A DNA stretch of 64,000 nt, taken from contig CM034543.1 of the NCBI GenBank assembly GCA_020002185.1, positions 55,476,832-55,540,831 on the forward strand, given 5' to 3'. The notes beneath the pieces were generated by a model. The model saw only the letters and a list, made by a program, of their open reading frames with translations, was not told where the DNA came from and searched no databases. The translations under genes were made by a program, and so were the position numbers. Shown one piece after another: positions 36,250 to 51,327 of the stretch. The first letter of the stretch is position 1; every line of letters starts with the position of its first letter. Source of the DNA: Paraescarpia echinospica (taxonomy: Eukaryota; Annelida; Polychaeta; Sabellida; Siboglinidae).

Positions 36250-39000
36250 AGCTTGATATAATTCTAGCCTTCGTTAAGATTTGTAACATGCAGGACATAA
36301 ATTTGGGGTAAGACCACATTACGGATCCGTCCGCGCAAAGAGTGCACTAGAAAATACCGTTTTGGTGTTATATGTGTGAATATTTTTCGATCACTTTGAA
36401 AAGGGACATGTTTGTTTCGAGAATACTGTATGTACTTCTGCATTAAACAAGATAAAACATCAAACCGGAATGAGTTTCCACTCCCATAAATTACGTACTA
36501 TTTTCTTGTAACTTACGTGACGGAGAAGAAAGGGTACTATACATTTCCTTTTGCGGTTAATCTAGTTACATGTGTAGCTTGATATCAGTCTAGCCTTCGT
36601 GAAGATTTGTAACATGCAGGACATCAATTTGGGGTAAGACCACATTACGGATCCGTCCGCGCAAAGAGTGCACTTGAAAATAACGTTTTGGTGTGATATG
36701 CGTGAATTTCTTTCGATCACTTTGACCTGCGACATGTTTGAATCTAGAATACTGAATGCTCTACTGCATTAGACAAGATAAAACATCAATCCGGAATGAG
36801 TTTCCACTCCCATAACTTACGTATTATTTTCTTGTAACTTACGTGACGGAGATGAAAGGGTACCATACACTACCCTTTGCGGTTAATCTAGGTATATGTG
36901 TATCTTGTTATCAGTCTAGCCTTCGTGAAGATTTGTAACATGCACAGGACATCAATTTGAGATAAGACCACATTACGGATCCGTCCGCGCAAAGTGCACT
37001 TAAATGTTTGGGTAAATGAATTTTTCGATCGCGGTTTAGTAATATCTGTTTAAAGAATACTGAATGTACTTCTTCATTAGGCAAGATAAAACATCAAACC
37101 GGAATGAAGTTCCCTCCACTGGCACCCATTACTATTTTCTTGTAACTTACGTGACGGAGATGAAAGAGGTGCCGACCCCCTTTGCGGTTAATCTAATAGT
37201 TATATGTGTAGCGATATCAGTCTAGCCTTCGTGAAGATTTGACATACGGGACATCAATTTGGGGTAAGACCATTACCCACGGATCCGTCCGCGCAAAGAG
37301 TGCACTTGAAAATACCGTTTTGGTGTGATATGCGTGAATTTCTTTCGATCACTTTGATATGCGACATGTTTGAATCTAGAATACTGAATGCACTACTGCA
37401 TTAGACAAGATAAAACATCAATCCGGAATGAGATTCCACTCCCATAACTTACGTACTATTTTCTTGTAACTTACGTGACGGAGATTAAAGGGTACCATAC
37501 ATTCCCATTTGTGTTTAATCTAGTTGTATATGTAGCTTGATATCAGTCTAGCCTTCGTGAAGATTTGTAACATACAGGACAACAATTTGGGGTAAGACCA
37601 CATTACGGATCCGTCCGCGCAAAGAGTGCACTTGAAAATACCGTTTTGGTGTAATATGCGTGAATTGTTTTCGATCACTTTGACATGGGACATGTCTGTT
37701 TCGAGAATACTGAATGTACTTCTTCATTAGGCAAGATAAAACATCAAACCGGAATGAGTTTCAACTCCCATGACTTACGTACTATGTTCTTGTAACTTAC
37801 GTGACGGAGATGAAAGGGAACCATACATTCCCCTTTGCGGTTATTCTAGTTATATGTGTATATCTTGATATCAGTCTAGCCTTCGTGAAGATTTGTAACA
37901 TGCAGGACATCAATTTGGGGTAAGACCACATTACGGATCCGTCCGCGCAAAGAGTGCACTTGAAAATACCGTTTTGGTGTGATATGCGTGAATTTCTTTC
38001 GATCACTTTGACATGCGACATGTTTGAATCTAGAATACTGAATGCACTACTGCAATAGACAACATAAAACATCAATCCGGAATGAGTTTCCACTCCCATA
38101 ACTTACGTACTATTTTCTTGTAACTTACGTGACGGAGATGAAAGGGTACCATACAATACCCTTTGCGGTTAATCTAGGTATATATGTAGCTTGTTATCAG
38201 TCTAGCCTTCTTGAAGATTTGTAACATGCAGGACATCAATTTGGGGTAAGACCACATTACGGATCCGTCCGCGCAAAGAGTGCACTTCAAAATACCGTTT
38301 TGTTGTGATATGCGTGAATTTTCTTCGATCACTTTGACATGGGACATGTTTGAATCGAGAATACTGAATGCACCACTGCATTTGACAAAATAACACATCA
38401 AACCGGAATGAGTTTCCACTCCCATAACTTACGTACTATTTTCTTGTAACTTACGTGACGGAGATGAAAGGGTACCATACATTCCCCTTTGCGGTTAATC
38501 TAGTTATATGTGTAGCTTGATATCAGTCTAGCCTTCGTGAAGATTTGTAACATGCAGGACATCAATTTGGGGTAAGACCACATTACTGATCCGTCCGCGC
38601 AAAGAGTGCACTTGAAAATACCGTTTTGGTGTGATATGCGTGAATTTTGTTCGATCACTTTCACATGGGACATGTTTGTTTAGAGAATACTGAATGTACT
38701 ACTGCATTAGACAAGATAAAACATCAAACTGGAATGAGTTTTCACTCCCATAACTTAAGTACTATTTTCTTGTAACTTACGTGACGGAGATTAAAGGGTA
38801 CCATACATTCCCCTTTCCGGTTAATCTAGTTATATGTGTAGCTTGTTATCGATCTAGCCTTCGTGAAGATTTGTAACATGCAGGACATCAATTTGGGGTA
38901 AGACCACATTCCGGATCCGTCCGCGCAAAGAGTACACTTGTAAATACCGTTTTGGTGTGATATGCGTGAATTTTGTTCGATCACTTTGACATGGGACAAG
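36250..39000 (+). repeat. 14-monomer segmental duplication, copy 1
   Basis: Rare variants here recur at 40.78-43.54 kb. Examples are acataaatttgg with gtgttatatg near 36290-36370, acatacaggacaacaattt near 37570, gcaatagacaacataaaac near 38050 and cttaagtac near 38755. The offset is about 4531 bp on the left and 4549 bp on the right, about 14 monomers. The 18-bp change in offset falls in the indel-rich stretch 36940-37290. Confidence 0.8.
36940..37290 (+). repeat. Indel-rich, locally scrambled monomer
   Basis: A single monomer with many small insertions and deletions not seen elsewhere: atgcacaggac, a shortened cgcgcaaagtgcacttaaatg, atcgcggtttagtaat, ccctccactggcacccatt, gaaagaggtgccgaccccc, accattacccacgg. 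The duplicate copy near 41470-41840 is clean. Either a decayed or gene-conversion-damaged unit, or a consensus error of the assembly. Confidence 0.7.
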
Positions 39001-40779
39001 TTTGAATCGAGAATACTGAATTTACTACTGCATTAGACAAGATAAAACATCAAACAGGAATGAGTTTCCACTCCCATAAATTACGTACTATTTTCTTTTA
39101 ACTTACGTGACGGATATTAAAGGGTACCATACATTCCCCTTTGCGTTTAATCTAGTTATATGTGTAGCTTGATATCATTCTAGCCTTCGTTAAAATTTGT
39201 AACATGCAGGACATCAATTTGGGGTAAGACCACATTAAGGATCCGTCCGCCCCAAGAGTGCACTTGAAAATACCGTTTTGGAGTGACATGCGTGAATTTG
39301 TTTCGATCGCTTTGACATGGGACATGTTTGTTTTGTGAATACTGAATGTACTACTGCATTAGATAAGATAAAACATCAAATGGGAATGAGTTTCCCCCCA
39401 TAACTTACGTACTATTTTCTTGTAACTTACGTGACGGAGATGAAAGGGGTACCATACATTCCCCTTGCGGTTAATCTAGTTATATGTGTAGCTTGATATC
39501 AGTCTAGCCTTCGTGAAGATTTGTAACATGCAGGACATCAATTTGGGGTAAGACCACATTACGGATCCGTCCGCGCAAAGAGTGCACTTGAAAATACCGT
39601 TTTGGTGTGATATGCGTGAATTTCTTTCAATCACTTTGATATGCGACATGTTTGAATCTAGAATACTGAATGCACTACTGCATTAGACAAGATAAAACAT
39701 CAATCCGGAATGAGATTCCACTCCCATAACATACGTACTATTTTCTTGTAACTTACGTGACGGAGATTAAAGGGTACCATACATTCCCATTTGTGTTTAA
39801 TCTAGTTATATGTGTAGCTTGATATCAGTCTAGCCTTCGTGAAGATTTGTAACATACAGGAAATCAATTTGGGGTAAGACCACATTACGGATCCGTCCGC
39901 GCAAAGAGTGTTGAAAATACCGTTTTGGTGTGATATGCGTGAATTTTTTCGATCACTTTGACATGGGACATTCTGTTTCGAATACTGAATGTACTTCTTC
40001 ATTAGGCAAGATAAAACATCAAACCGGAATGAGTTTCCACTCCCATAACTTACGTACTATTTTCTTGTAACTTACGGAGATGAAAGGTACCATACATTCC
40101 CCTTTCCGGTTAATCTAGTTATATGTGTAGCTTGTTATCAATCTAGCCTTCGTGAAGATTTGTAACATGCAGGACATCAATTTGGGGTAAGACCACATTA
40201 CGGATCCGTCCGCGCAAAGAGTGCACTTGAAAATACCGTTTTGGTGTGATATGCGTGAATTTCTTTCGATCACTTTGATATGCGTCATGTTTGAATATAG
40301 AATACTGAATGCACTACTGCATTAGACAAGATAAAACATCAATCCGGAATGAGATTCCACTCCCATAACTTACGTACTATTTTCTTGTAACTTACGTGAC
40401 GGAGATTAAAGGGTACCATACATTCCCATTTGTGTTTAATCTAGTTATATGTGTAGCTTGATATCAGTCTAGCCTTCGTGAAGATTTGTAACATACAGGA
40501 CATCAATTTGGGGTAAGACCACATTACGGATCCGTCCGCGCAAAGAGTGCACTTGAAAATACCGTTTTGGTGTGATATGCGTGAATTGTTTTCGATCACT
40601 TTGACATGGGACATGTCTGTTTCGAGAATACTGAATGTACTTCTTCATTAGGCAAGATAAAACATCAAACCGGAATGAGTTTCCACTCCCATAACTTACG
40701 TACTATTTTCTTGTAACTTACGTGACGGAGATGAAAGGGTACCATACATTCCCCTTTGCGTTTAATCTAGTTATGTGTG

Positions 40780-43540
40780 TAGCTTGATATAATTCTAGCC
40801 TTCGTTAAGATTTGTAACATGCAGGACATAAATTTGGGGTAAGACCACATTACGGATCCGTCCGCGCAAAGAGTGCACTAGAAAATACCGTTTTGGTGTT
40901 ATATGCGTGAATATTTTTCGATCACTTTGAAAAGGGACATGTTTGTTTCGAGAATACTGTATGTACTTCTGCATTAAACAAGATAAAACATCAAACCGAA
41001 ATGAGTTTCCACTCCCATAACTTACGTACTATTTTCTTGTAACTTACGTGACGGAGAAGAAAGGGTACCATACATTTCCTTTTGAGGTTAATCTAGTTAC
41101 ATGTGTAGCTTGATATCAGTCTAGCCTTCGTGAAGATTTGTAACATGCAGGACATCAATTTGGGGTAAGACCACATTACGGATCCGTCCGCGCAAAGAGT
41201 GCACTTGAAAATAACGTTTTGGTGTGATATGCGTGAATTTCTTTCGATCACTTTGATATGCGACATGTTTGAATCTAGAATACTGAATGCTCTACTGCAT
41301 TAGACAAGATAAAACATCAATCCGGAATGAGTTTCCACTCCCATAACTTACGTATTATTTTCTTGTAACTTACGTGACGGAGATGAAAGGGTACCATACA
41401 CTACCCTTTGCGGTTAATCTAGGTATATGTGTAGCTTGTTATCAGTCTTGCCTTCTTGAAGATTTGTAACATGCAGGACATCAATTTGGGGTAAGACCAC
41501 ATTACGGATCCGTCCGCGCAAAGAGTGCACTTGAAAATACCGTTTTGGTGTGATATGCGTGAATTTTTTTCGATCACTTTGACATGGGACATGTCTGTTT
41601 CGAGAATACTGAATGTACTTCTTCATTAGGCAAGATAAAACATCAAACCGGAATGAGTTTCAACTCCCATGACTTACGTACTATGTTCTTGTAACTTACG
41701 TGACGGAGATGAAAGGGTACCATACATTCCCCTTTGCGGTTATTCTAGTTATATGTGTAGCTTGATATCAGTCTAGCCTTCGTGAAGATTTGTAACATGC
41801 AGGACATCAATTTGGGGTAAGACCACATTACGGATCCGTCCGCGCAAAGAGTGCACTTGAAAATACCGTTTTGGTGTGATATGCGTGAATTTCTTTCGAT
41901 CACTTTGATATGCGACATGTTTGAATCTAGAATACTGAATGCACTACTGCATTAGACAAGATAAAACATCAATCCGGAATGAGATTCCACTCCCATAACT
42001 TACGTACTATTTTCTTGTAACTTACGTGACGGAGATTAAAGGGTACCATACATTCCCATTTGTGTTTAATCTAGTTATATGTGTAGCTTGATATCAGTCT
42101 AGCCTTCGTGAAGATTTGTAACATACAGGACAACAATTTGGGGTAAGACCACATTACGGATCCGTCCGCGCAAAGAGTGCACTTGAAAATACCGTTTTGG
42201 TGTAATATGCGTGAATTGTTTTCGATCACTTTGACATGGGACATGTCTGTTTCGAGAATACTGAATGTACTTCTTCATTAGGCAAGATAAAACATCAAAC
42301 CGGAATGAGTTTCCACTCCCATAACTTACGTACTATTTTCTTGTAACTTACGTGACGGAGATGAAAGGGTACCATACATTCCCCTTTGCGGTAAATCTAG
42401 TTATATGTGTAGCGTGATATCAGTCTAGCCTTCGTGAAGATTTGTAACAAGCAGGACATCAATTTGGGGTAAGACCACATTACGGATCCGTCCGCGCAAA
42501 GAGTGCACTTGAAAATACCGTTTTGGTGTGATATGCGTGAATTTCTTTCGATCACTTTGACATGCGACATGTTTGAATCTAGAATACTGAATGCACTACT
42601 GCAATAGACAACATAAAACATCAATCCGGAATGAGTTTCCACTCCCATAACTTACGTACTATTTTCTTGTAACTTACGTGACGGAGATGAAAGGGTACCA
42701 TACAATACCCTTTGCGGTTAATCTAGGTATATATGTAGCTTGTTATCAGTCTAGCCTTCTTGAAGATTTGTAACATGCAGGACATCAATTTGGGGTAAGA
42801 CCACATTACGGATCCGTCCGCGCAAAGAGTGCACTTCAAAATACCGTTTTGTTGTGATATGCGTGAATTTTCTTCGATCACTTTGACATGGGACATGTTT
42901 GAATCGAGAATACTGAATGCACCACTGCATTTGACAAAATAACACATCAAACCGGAATGAGTTTCCACTCCCATAACTTACGTACTATTTTCTTGTAACT
43001 TAGGTGACGGAGATGAGAGGGTACCATACATTCCCCTTTGCGGTTAATCTAGTTATATGTGTAGCTTGTTATCAGTCTAGCCTTCGTGAAGATTTGTAAC
43101 ATGCAGGACATCAATTTGGGGTAAGACCACATTACGGATCCGTCCGCGCAAAGAGTGCACTTGAAAATACCGTTTTGGTGTGATATGCGTGAATTTTGTT
43201 CGATCACTTTCACATGGGACATGTTTGTTTAGAGAATACTGAATATACTACTGCATTAGACAAGATAAAACATCAAACTGGAATGAGTTTTCACTCCCAT
43301 AACTTAAGTACTATTTTCTTGTAACTTACGTGACGGAGATTAAAGGGTACCATACATTCCCCTTTCCGGTTAATCTAGTTATATGTGTAGCTTGTTATCA
43401 ATCTAGCCTTCGTGAAGATTTGTAACATGCAGGACATCAATTTGGGGTAAGACCACATTCCGGATCCGTCCGCGCAAAGAGTACACTTGTAAATACCGTT
43501 TTGGTGTGATATGCGTGAATTTTGTTCGATCACTTTGAAA
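40780..43540 (+). repeat. 14-monomer segmental duplication, copy 2
   Basis: Partner of the block at 36250-39000, sharing the same order of variant monomers. The match stops near 43540, where copy 1 continues with a gggacaagtttgaatcg monomer while copy 2 switches to aaaagggacatg. The copy 1 continuation instead matches 45.1-45.7 kb, showing mosaic exchange. Confidence 0.8.
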
Positions 43541-45417
43541 AGGGACATGTTTGTTTCGAGAATACTGTATGTACTTCTGCATTAAACAAGATAAAACATC
43601 AAACCGGAATGAGTTTCCACTCCCATAACTTACGTACTATTTTCTTGTAACTTACGTGACGGAGATGAAAGGGTACCATACATTCCCCTTTGCGGTTAAT
43701 CTAGTTATATGTGTAGCTTGATATCAGTCTAGCCTTCGTGAAGATTTGTAACATGCAGGACATCAATTTGGGGTAAGACCACATTACGGATCCGTCCGCG
43801 CAAAGAGTGCACTTGAAAATACCGTTTTGGTGTGATATGCGTGAATTTCTTTCGATCACTTTGATATGCGACATGTTTTAATCTAGAATACTGAATGCAC
43901 TACTGCATTAGACAAGATAAAACATCAATCCGGAATGAGTTTCCACTCCCATAACTTACGTACTATTTTCTTGTAACTTACGTGACGGAGATGAAAGGGT
44001 ACCATACACTACCCTTTGCGGTTAATCTAGGTATATGTGTAGCTTGTTATCAGTCTAGCCTTCGTGAAGATTTGTAACATGCAGGACATCAATTTGGGGT
44101 AAGAAGACCACATTACGGATCCGTCCGCGCAAAGAGTGCACTTGAAAATACCGTTTTGGTGTGATATGCGTGAATTTTGTTCGATCACTTTGACGTGCGA
44201 CATGTCTGTTTCGAGAATACTTAATATACTTCTTCAATAGACAAGATAAAACATCAAACCGGAATGAGTTTCCACTCCCATAACTTACGTACTATTTTCT
44301 TGTAACTTACGTGACGGAGATGAAAGGGTACCATACATTCCCTTTTGCGATTAATCTAGTTACATGTGTAGCTTGATATCAGTCTAGCCTTCGTGAAGAT
44401 TTGTAACATGCAGGACATCAATTTGGGGTAAGACCACTTTACGGATCCGTCCGCGCAAAGAGTGCACTTGAAAATACCGTTTTGGTGTGATATGCGTGCA
44501 TTTCTTTCGATCACTTTGATATGCGACATGCTAGAATCTAGAATACTGAATGCACTACTGCATTAGACAAGATAAAACATCAATCCGGAATGAGTTTCCA
44601 CACCCATAACTTACGTACTATTTTCTTGTAACTTACGTGACGGAGATGAAAGGGTACCATACATTACCCTTTGCGGTTAATCTAGTTATATGTGTAGCTT
44701 GTTATCAGTCTAGCCTTCGTGAAGATTTGTAACATGCAGGACATCAATTTGGGGTAAGACCACATTACGGATCCGTCCGCGCAAAGAGTGCACTTGAAAA
44801 TACCGTTTTGGTGTGATATGCGTGAATTTTTTTCGATCACTTTGATATGGGACATGTTTGAATCGAGAATACTGAATGCACCACTGCATTTGACAATATA
44901 ACACATCAAACCGGAATGAGTTTCCACTCCCATAACTTACGTACTTTTTTCTTGTAACTTACGTGACGGATATGAGAGGGTACCATACATTCCCCTTTGC
45001 GGTTAATCTAGTTATATGTGTAGCTTGTTATCAGTCTAGCCTTCGTGAAGATTTGTAACATGCAGGACATCAATTTGGGGTAAGACCACATTACGGATCC
45101 GTCCGCGCAAAGAGTGCACTTGAAAATACCGTTTTGGTGTGATATGCGTGAATTTTGTTCGATCACTTTCACATGGGACATGTTTGTTTAGAGAATACTG
45201 AATGTACTACTGCATTAGACAAGATAAAACATCAAACTGGAATGAGTTTTCACTCCCATAACTTAAGTACTATTTTCTTGTAACTTACGTGACGGAGATT
45301 AAAGGGTACCATACATTCCCCTTTCCGGTTAATCTAGTTATATGTGTAGCTTGTTATCAATCTAGCCTTCGTGAAGATTTGTAACATGCAGGACATCAAT
45401 TTGGGGTAAGACCACAT

Positions 45418-46069
45418 TCCGGATCCGTCCGCGCAAAGAGTACACTTGTAAATACCGTTTTGGTGTGATATGCGTGAATTTTGTTCGATCACTTTGACAT
45501 GGGACAAGTTTGAATCGAGAATACTGAATTTACTACTGCATTAGACAAGATAAAACATCAAACAGGAATGAGTTTCCACTCCCATAAATTACGTACTATT
45601 TTCTTTTAACTTACGTGACGGATATTAAAGGGTACCATACATTCCCCTTTGCGTTTAATCTAGTTATATGTGTAGCTTGATATCATTCTAGCCTTCGTTA
45701 AGATTTGTAACATGCAGGACATCAATTTGGGGTAAGACCACATTCCGGATCCGTCCGCGCAAAGAGTACACTTGTAAATACCGTTTTGGTGTGATATGCG
45801 TGAATTTTGTTCGATCACTTTGACATGGGACAAGTTTGAATCGAGAATACTGAATTTACTACTGCATTAGACAAGATAAAACATCAAACAGGAATGAGTT
45901 TCCACTCCCATAAATTACGTACTATTTTCTTTTAACTTACGTGACGGATATTAAAGGGTACCATACATTCCCCTTTGCGTTTAATCTAGTTATATGTGTA
46001 GCTTGATATCATTCTAGCCTTCGTTAAGATTTGTAACATGCAGGACATCAATTTGGGGTAAGACCACAT
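45418..46069 (+). repeat. Adjacent near-identical monomers
   Basis: Two consecutive 326-bp units (GGATCC at 45421 and 45747) share the same set of rare variants: attccggatcc, gtacacttgtaaata, gggacaagtttg, gaatttactac, cataaattacg, cttttaacttac, acggatatta, ttgcgtttaatc, tatcattctag. This fits a very recent single-unit duplication. Confidence 0.85.
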
Positions 46070-49000
46070 TACGGATCCGTCCGCGCAAAGAGTGCACTTG
46101 AAAATACCGTTTTGGTGTGATATGCGTGAATTTTGTTCGATCACTTTGACGTGCGACATGTCTGTTTCGAGAATACTTAATGTACTACTTCAATAGACAA
46201 GATAAAACACCAAACCGGTATGAGTTTCCCCTCCCTTAACTTACGTACTATTTTCTTGTCACTTACGTGACGGAGATGAAAGGGTACCATTCATTCCCCT
46301 TTGCGGTTAATCTAGTTATATGTGTAGCTTGATATCAGTCTACCCTTCTCGTAGAAGATTTGTAACATGCAGGACATCTATTTGGGGTAAGACCACATTA
46401 CTGATCCGTCCGCGCAAAGAGTGCACTTGAAAATACCGTTTTGGTGTGATATGCGTGAATTTTGTTCGATCACTTTGACGTGCGACATGTCTGTTTCGAG
46501 AATACTTAATGTACTTCTTCAATAGACAAGATAAAACACCAAACCGGTATGAGTTTCCACTCCCATAACTTACGTACTATTTTCTTGTAACTTACGTGAC
46601 GGAGATGAAAGGGTACCATACATTCCCCTTTGCGGTTAATCTAGTTATATGTGTAGTTTGTTATCAGTCTTGCCTTCGTGAAGATTTGTAACATGCAGGA
46701 CATCAATTAGGGGTAAGACCACATTACGGATCCGTCCGCGCAAAGAGTGCACTTGAAAATACCGTTTTGGTGTGATATGCGTGAATTTTTTTCGATCACT
46801 TTGACATGGGACATGTCTGTTTCGAGAATACTGAATGTACTTCTTCATTAGGCAAGATAAAACATCAAACCGGAATGAGTTTCAACTCCCATGACTTACA
46901 TACTATGTTCTTGTAACTTACGTGACGGAGATGAAAGGGTACCATACATTCCCCTTTGCGGTTATTCTAGTTATATGTGTAGCTTGATATCAGTCTAGCC
47001 TTCGTGAAGATTTGTAACATGCAGGACATCAATTTGGGGTAAGACCACATTACGGATCCGTCCGCGCAAAGAGTGCACTTAAAAATACCGTTTTGGTGTG
47101 ATATGCGTGAATTTCTTTCGATCACTTTGATATGCGTCATGTTTGAATCTAGAATACTGAATGCACTACTGCATTAGACAAGATAAAACATCAATCCGGA
47201 ATGAGATTCCACTCCCATAACTTACGTACTATGTTCTTGTAACTTACGTGACGGAGATGAAAGGGAACCATACACTATGGTTAATCTAGGTATATGTGTA
47301 GCTTGTTATCAGTCTTGCCTTCTTGAAGATTTGTAACATGCAGGACATCAATTTGGGGTAAGACCACATTACGGATCCGTCCGCGCAAAGGGTGCACTTG
47401 AAAATACCGTTTTGGTGTGATATGCGTGAATTTTTTTCGATCACTTTGACATGGGACATGTCTGTTTCGAGAATACTGAATGTGCTTCTTCATTAGGCAA
47501 TATAAAACATCAAACCGGAATGAATTTCAACTCCCATGACTTACGTACTATGTTCTTGTAACTTACGTGACGGAGATGAAAGGGTACCATACATTCCCCT
47601 TTGCGGTTATTCTAGTTATATGTGTAGCTTGATATCAGTCTAGCCCTTCGTGAAGATTTGTAACATGCAGGACATCAATTTGGGGTAAGACCACATTACG
47701 GATCCGTCCGCGCAAAGAGTGCACTTGAAAATACCGTTTTGGTGTGATATGCGTGAATTTCTTTCGATCACTTTGATATGCGACATGTTTGAATCTAGAA
47801 TACTGAATGCACTACTGCATTAGACAAGATAAAACATCAATCCGGAATGAGATTCCACTCCCATAACTTACGTACTATTTTCTTGTAACTTACGTGACGG
47901 AGATTAAAGGGTACCATACATTCCCATTTGTGTTTAATCTAGTTATATGTGTAGCTTGATATCAGTCTAGCCTTCGTGAAGATTTGTAACATGCAGGACA
48001 TCAATTTGGGGTAAGACCACATTACGGATCCGTCCGCGCAAAGAGTGCACTTGAAAATACCGTTTTGGTGTGATATGCGTGAATTTTGTTCGATCACTTT
48101 GACGTGCGACATGTCTGTTTCGAGAATACTTAATGTACTTCTTCAATAGACAAGATAAAACACCAAACCGGTATGAGTTTCCACTCCCATAACTTACGCA
48201 CTATTTTCTTGTAACTTACGTGACGGAGATGAGAGGGTACCATACATTCCCCTTTGCGGTTAATCTAGTTATATGTGTAGCTTGTTATTAGTCTAGCCTT
48301 CGTGAATATTTGTAACATGCAGGACATCAATTTGGGGTAAGACCACATTACGGATCCGTCCGCGCAAAGAGTGCACTTGAAAATACCGTTTTGGTGTGAT
48401 ATGCGTGAATTTTCTTCGATCACTTTGACATGGGACATGTTTGAATCAAGAATACTGAATGCACTACTGCATTAGACAACATAACACATCAAACCAGAAT
48501 GAGTTTCCACTCCCATAACTTACGTACTATTTTCTTGTAACTTACGTGACGGAGATGAAAGGGTTCCATACATTCCCCTTTGCGGTTAATCTAGTTAAAT
48601 GTGTAGTTTGTTATCAGTCTTGCCTTCGTGAAGATTTGAAACATGCAGGACATCAATTAGGGGTAAGACCACATTACGGATCCGTCCGCGCAGAGTGCAC
48701 TTGTAAATACCGTTTTGGTGTGATATGCGTGAATTTTCTTCGATCACTTTGACATGGGACATGTTTGAATCAAGAATACTGAATGCACCACTGCATTTGA
48801 CAATATAAAACATCAAACCGGAATGAGTTTCCACTCCCATAACTTACGTACTATTTTCTTGTATCTTACGTGACGGCGATGAAACGGTACCATACATTCC
48901 CTTTGCGGTTAATCTAGTTATATGTGTAGCTTGTTATCAGTCTTGCCTTCTTGAAGATTTGTAACATGCAGGACATCAATTTGGGGTAAGACCACATTAC

Positions 49001-50327
49001 GGATCCTTCCGCGCAAAGAGTGCACTTGAAAATACCGTTTTGGTGTGATATGCGTGAATTTTCTTCGATCACTTTGACATGGGACATGTTTGAATCAAGA
49101 ATACTGAATGCACTACTGCATTAGACAAGATAAAACATCAATCCGGAATGAGATTCCACTCCCATAACTTACGTACTATTTTCTTGTAACTTACGTGACG
49201 GAGATGAAACGGTACCATACATTCCCCTTTGCGGTTAATCTAGTTATATGTGTAGCTTGTTATCAGTCTTTCCTTCTTGAAGATTTGTAACATGCAGGAC
49301 ATCAATTTGGGGTAAGACCACATTACGGATCCGTCCGCGCAAAGAGTGCACTTGAAAATACCGTTTTGGTGTGATATGCGTGAATTTTTTTCGATCACTT
49401 TGACATGGGACATGTCTGTTTCGAGAATACTGAATATACTTCTTCATTAGGCAAGATAAAACATCAAACCGGAATGAGTTTCCACTCCCATAACTTACGT
49501 ACTATTTTCTTGTAACTTACGTGACGGAGATGAAAGGGTACCATACATTCCCCTTTGCGGTTAATCTAGTTATATGTGTAGCTTGATATCAGTCTACCCT
49601 TCATGAAGATTTGTAACATGCAAGACATCAATTTGGGGTAAGACCACATTACTGATCCGTCCGCGCAAAGAGTGTACTTGAAAATACCGTTTTGGTGTGA
49701 TATGCGTGAATTTTTTTCGATCACTTTGTGATGGGACACGTTTGTTTCGAGAATACTGAATGTACTACTGCATTAGACAAGATAAAACATCAAATGGGAA
49801 TGAGTTTTCACACCTATAACTTACGTGCTATTTTCTTGTAACTTACGTGACGGAGATGAAAGGGTAACATACATTCCCCTTTGCGGTTAATCTAGTTATA
49901 TGTGTAGCTTGATATCAGTCTAGCCTTCGTGAAGATTTGTAACATGCAGGACATCAATTTGGGGTAAGACCACATTACGGATCCGTCCGCGCAAAGAGTG
50001 CACTTGAAAATACCGTTTCGGTGTGATATGCGTGAATTTTGTTCGATCACTTTGACGTGCGACATGTCTGTTTCGAGAATACTTAATGTACTTCTTCAAT
50101 AGACAAGATAAAACAACAAACCGATATGAGTTTCCACTCCCATAACTTACGTACTATTTTCTTGTAACTTACGTGACGGAGATGAGAGGGTACCATACAT
50201 TCCCCTTTGCGGTTAATCTAGTTATATGTGTAGCTTGTTATCAGTCTAGCCTTCGTGAATATTTGTAACATGCAAGACATCAATTTGGGGTAAGACCACA
50301 TTACGGATCCGTCCGCGCAAAGAGTGC

Positions 50328-51327
50328 NNNNNNNNNNNNNNNNNNNNNNNNNNNNNNNNNNNNNNNNNNNNNNNNNNNNNNNNNNNNNNNNNNNNNNNNN
50401 NNNNNNNNNNNNNNNNNNNNNNNNNNNNNNNNNNNNNNNNNNNNNNNNNNNNNNNNNNNNNNNNNNNNNNNNNNNNNNNNNNNNNNNNNNNNNNNNNNNN
50501 NNNNNNNNNNNNNNNNNNNNNNNNNNNNNNNNNNNNNNNNNNNNNNNNNNNNNNNNNNNNNNNNNNNNNNNNNNNNNNNNNNNNNNNNNNNNNNNNNNNN
50601 NNNNNNNNNNNNNNNNNNNNNNNNNNNNNNNNNNNNNNNNNNNNNNNNNNNNNNNNNNNNNNNNNNNNNNNNNNNNNNNNNNNNNNNNNNNNNNNNNNNN
50701 NNNNNNNNNNNNNNNNNNNNNNNNNNNNNNNNNNNNNNNNNNNNNNNNNNNNNNNNNNNNNNNNNNNNNNNNNNNNNNNNNNNNNNNNNNNNNNNNNNNN
50801 NNNNNNNNNNNNNNNNNNNNNNNNNNNNNNNNNNNNNNNNNNNNNNNNNNNNNNNNNNNNNNNNNNNNNNNNNNNNNNNNNNNNNNNNNNNNNNNNNNNN
50901 NNNNNNNNNNNNNNNNNNNNNNNNNNNNNNNNNNNNNNNNNNNNNNNNNNNNNNNNNNNNNNNNNNNNNNNNNNNNNNNNNNNNNNNNNNNNNNNNNNNN
51001 NNNNNNNNNNNNNNNNNNNNNNNNNNNNNNNNNNNNNNNNNNNNNNNNNNNNNNNNNNNNNNNNNNNNNNNNNNNNNNNNNNNNNNNNNNNNNNNNNNNN
51101 NNNNNNNNNNNNNNNNNNNNNNNNNNNNNNNNNNNNNNNNNNNNNNNNNNNNNNNNNNNNNNNNNNNNNNNNNNNNNNNNNNNNNNNNNNNNNNNNNNNN
51201 NNNNNNNNNNNNNNNNNNNNNNNNNNNNNNNNNNNNNNNNNNNNNNNNNNNNNNNNNNNNNNNNNNNNNNNNNNNNNNNNNNNNNNNNNNNNNNNNNNNN
51301 NNNNNNNNNNNNNNNNNNNNNNNNNNN
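50328..51327. other. Assembly gap (1000 N)
   Basis: Exactly 1000 undetermined bases inside the 326-bp satellite. Monomer subfamilies differ on the two sides, so the real gap may be large. Confidence 0.99.

Larger units (their letters stand above)
28899..50327 (+). repeat. 326-bp satellite, left block (about 66 monomers)
   Basis: Monomers of about 325-326 bp in head-to-tail order (for example 29161-29486). Each has a strongly conserved core: the palindrome ACGGATCCGT (BamHI site), then ccgcgcaaagagtgcacttg, aaaataccgttttggtgtg and atatgcgtgaatt. A more variable region follows (gacatggga/gatatgcga, gaatctag/gtttcgag, gaatgcac/gaatgtac). Two copies of aacttacgt lie 22 bp apart (29002 and 29024 in the first full unit). 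No 5S rRNA, tRNA or spliced-leader gene is recognisable in the unit. Minus-strand ORFs of about 60-83 codons recur in some monomers but are interrupted in most and have no known domain. Confidence 0.97.
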
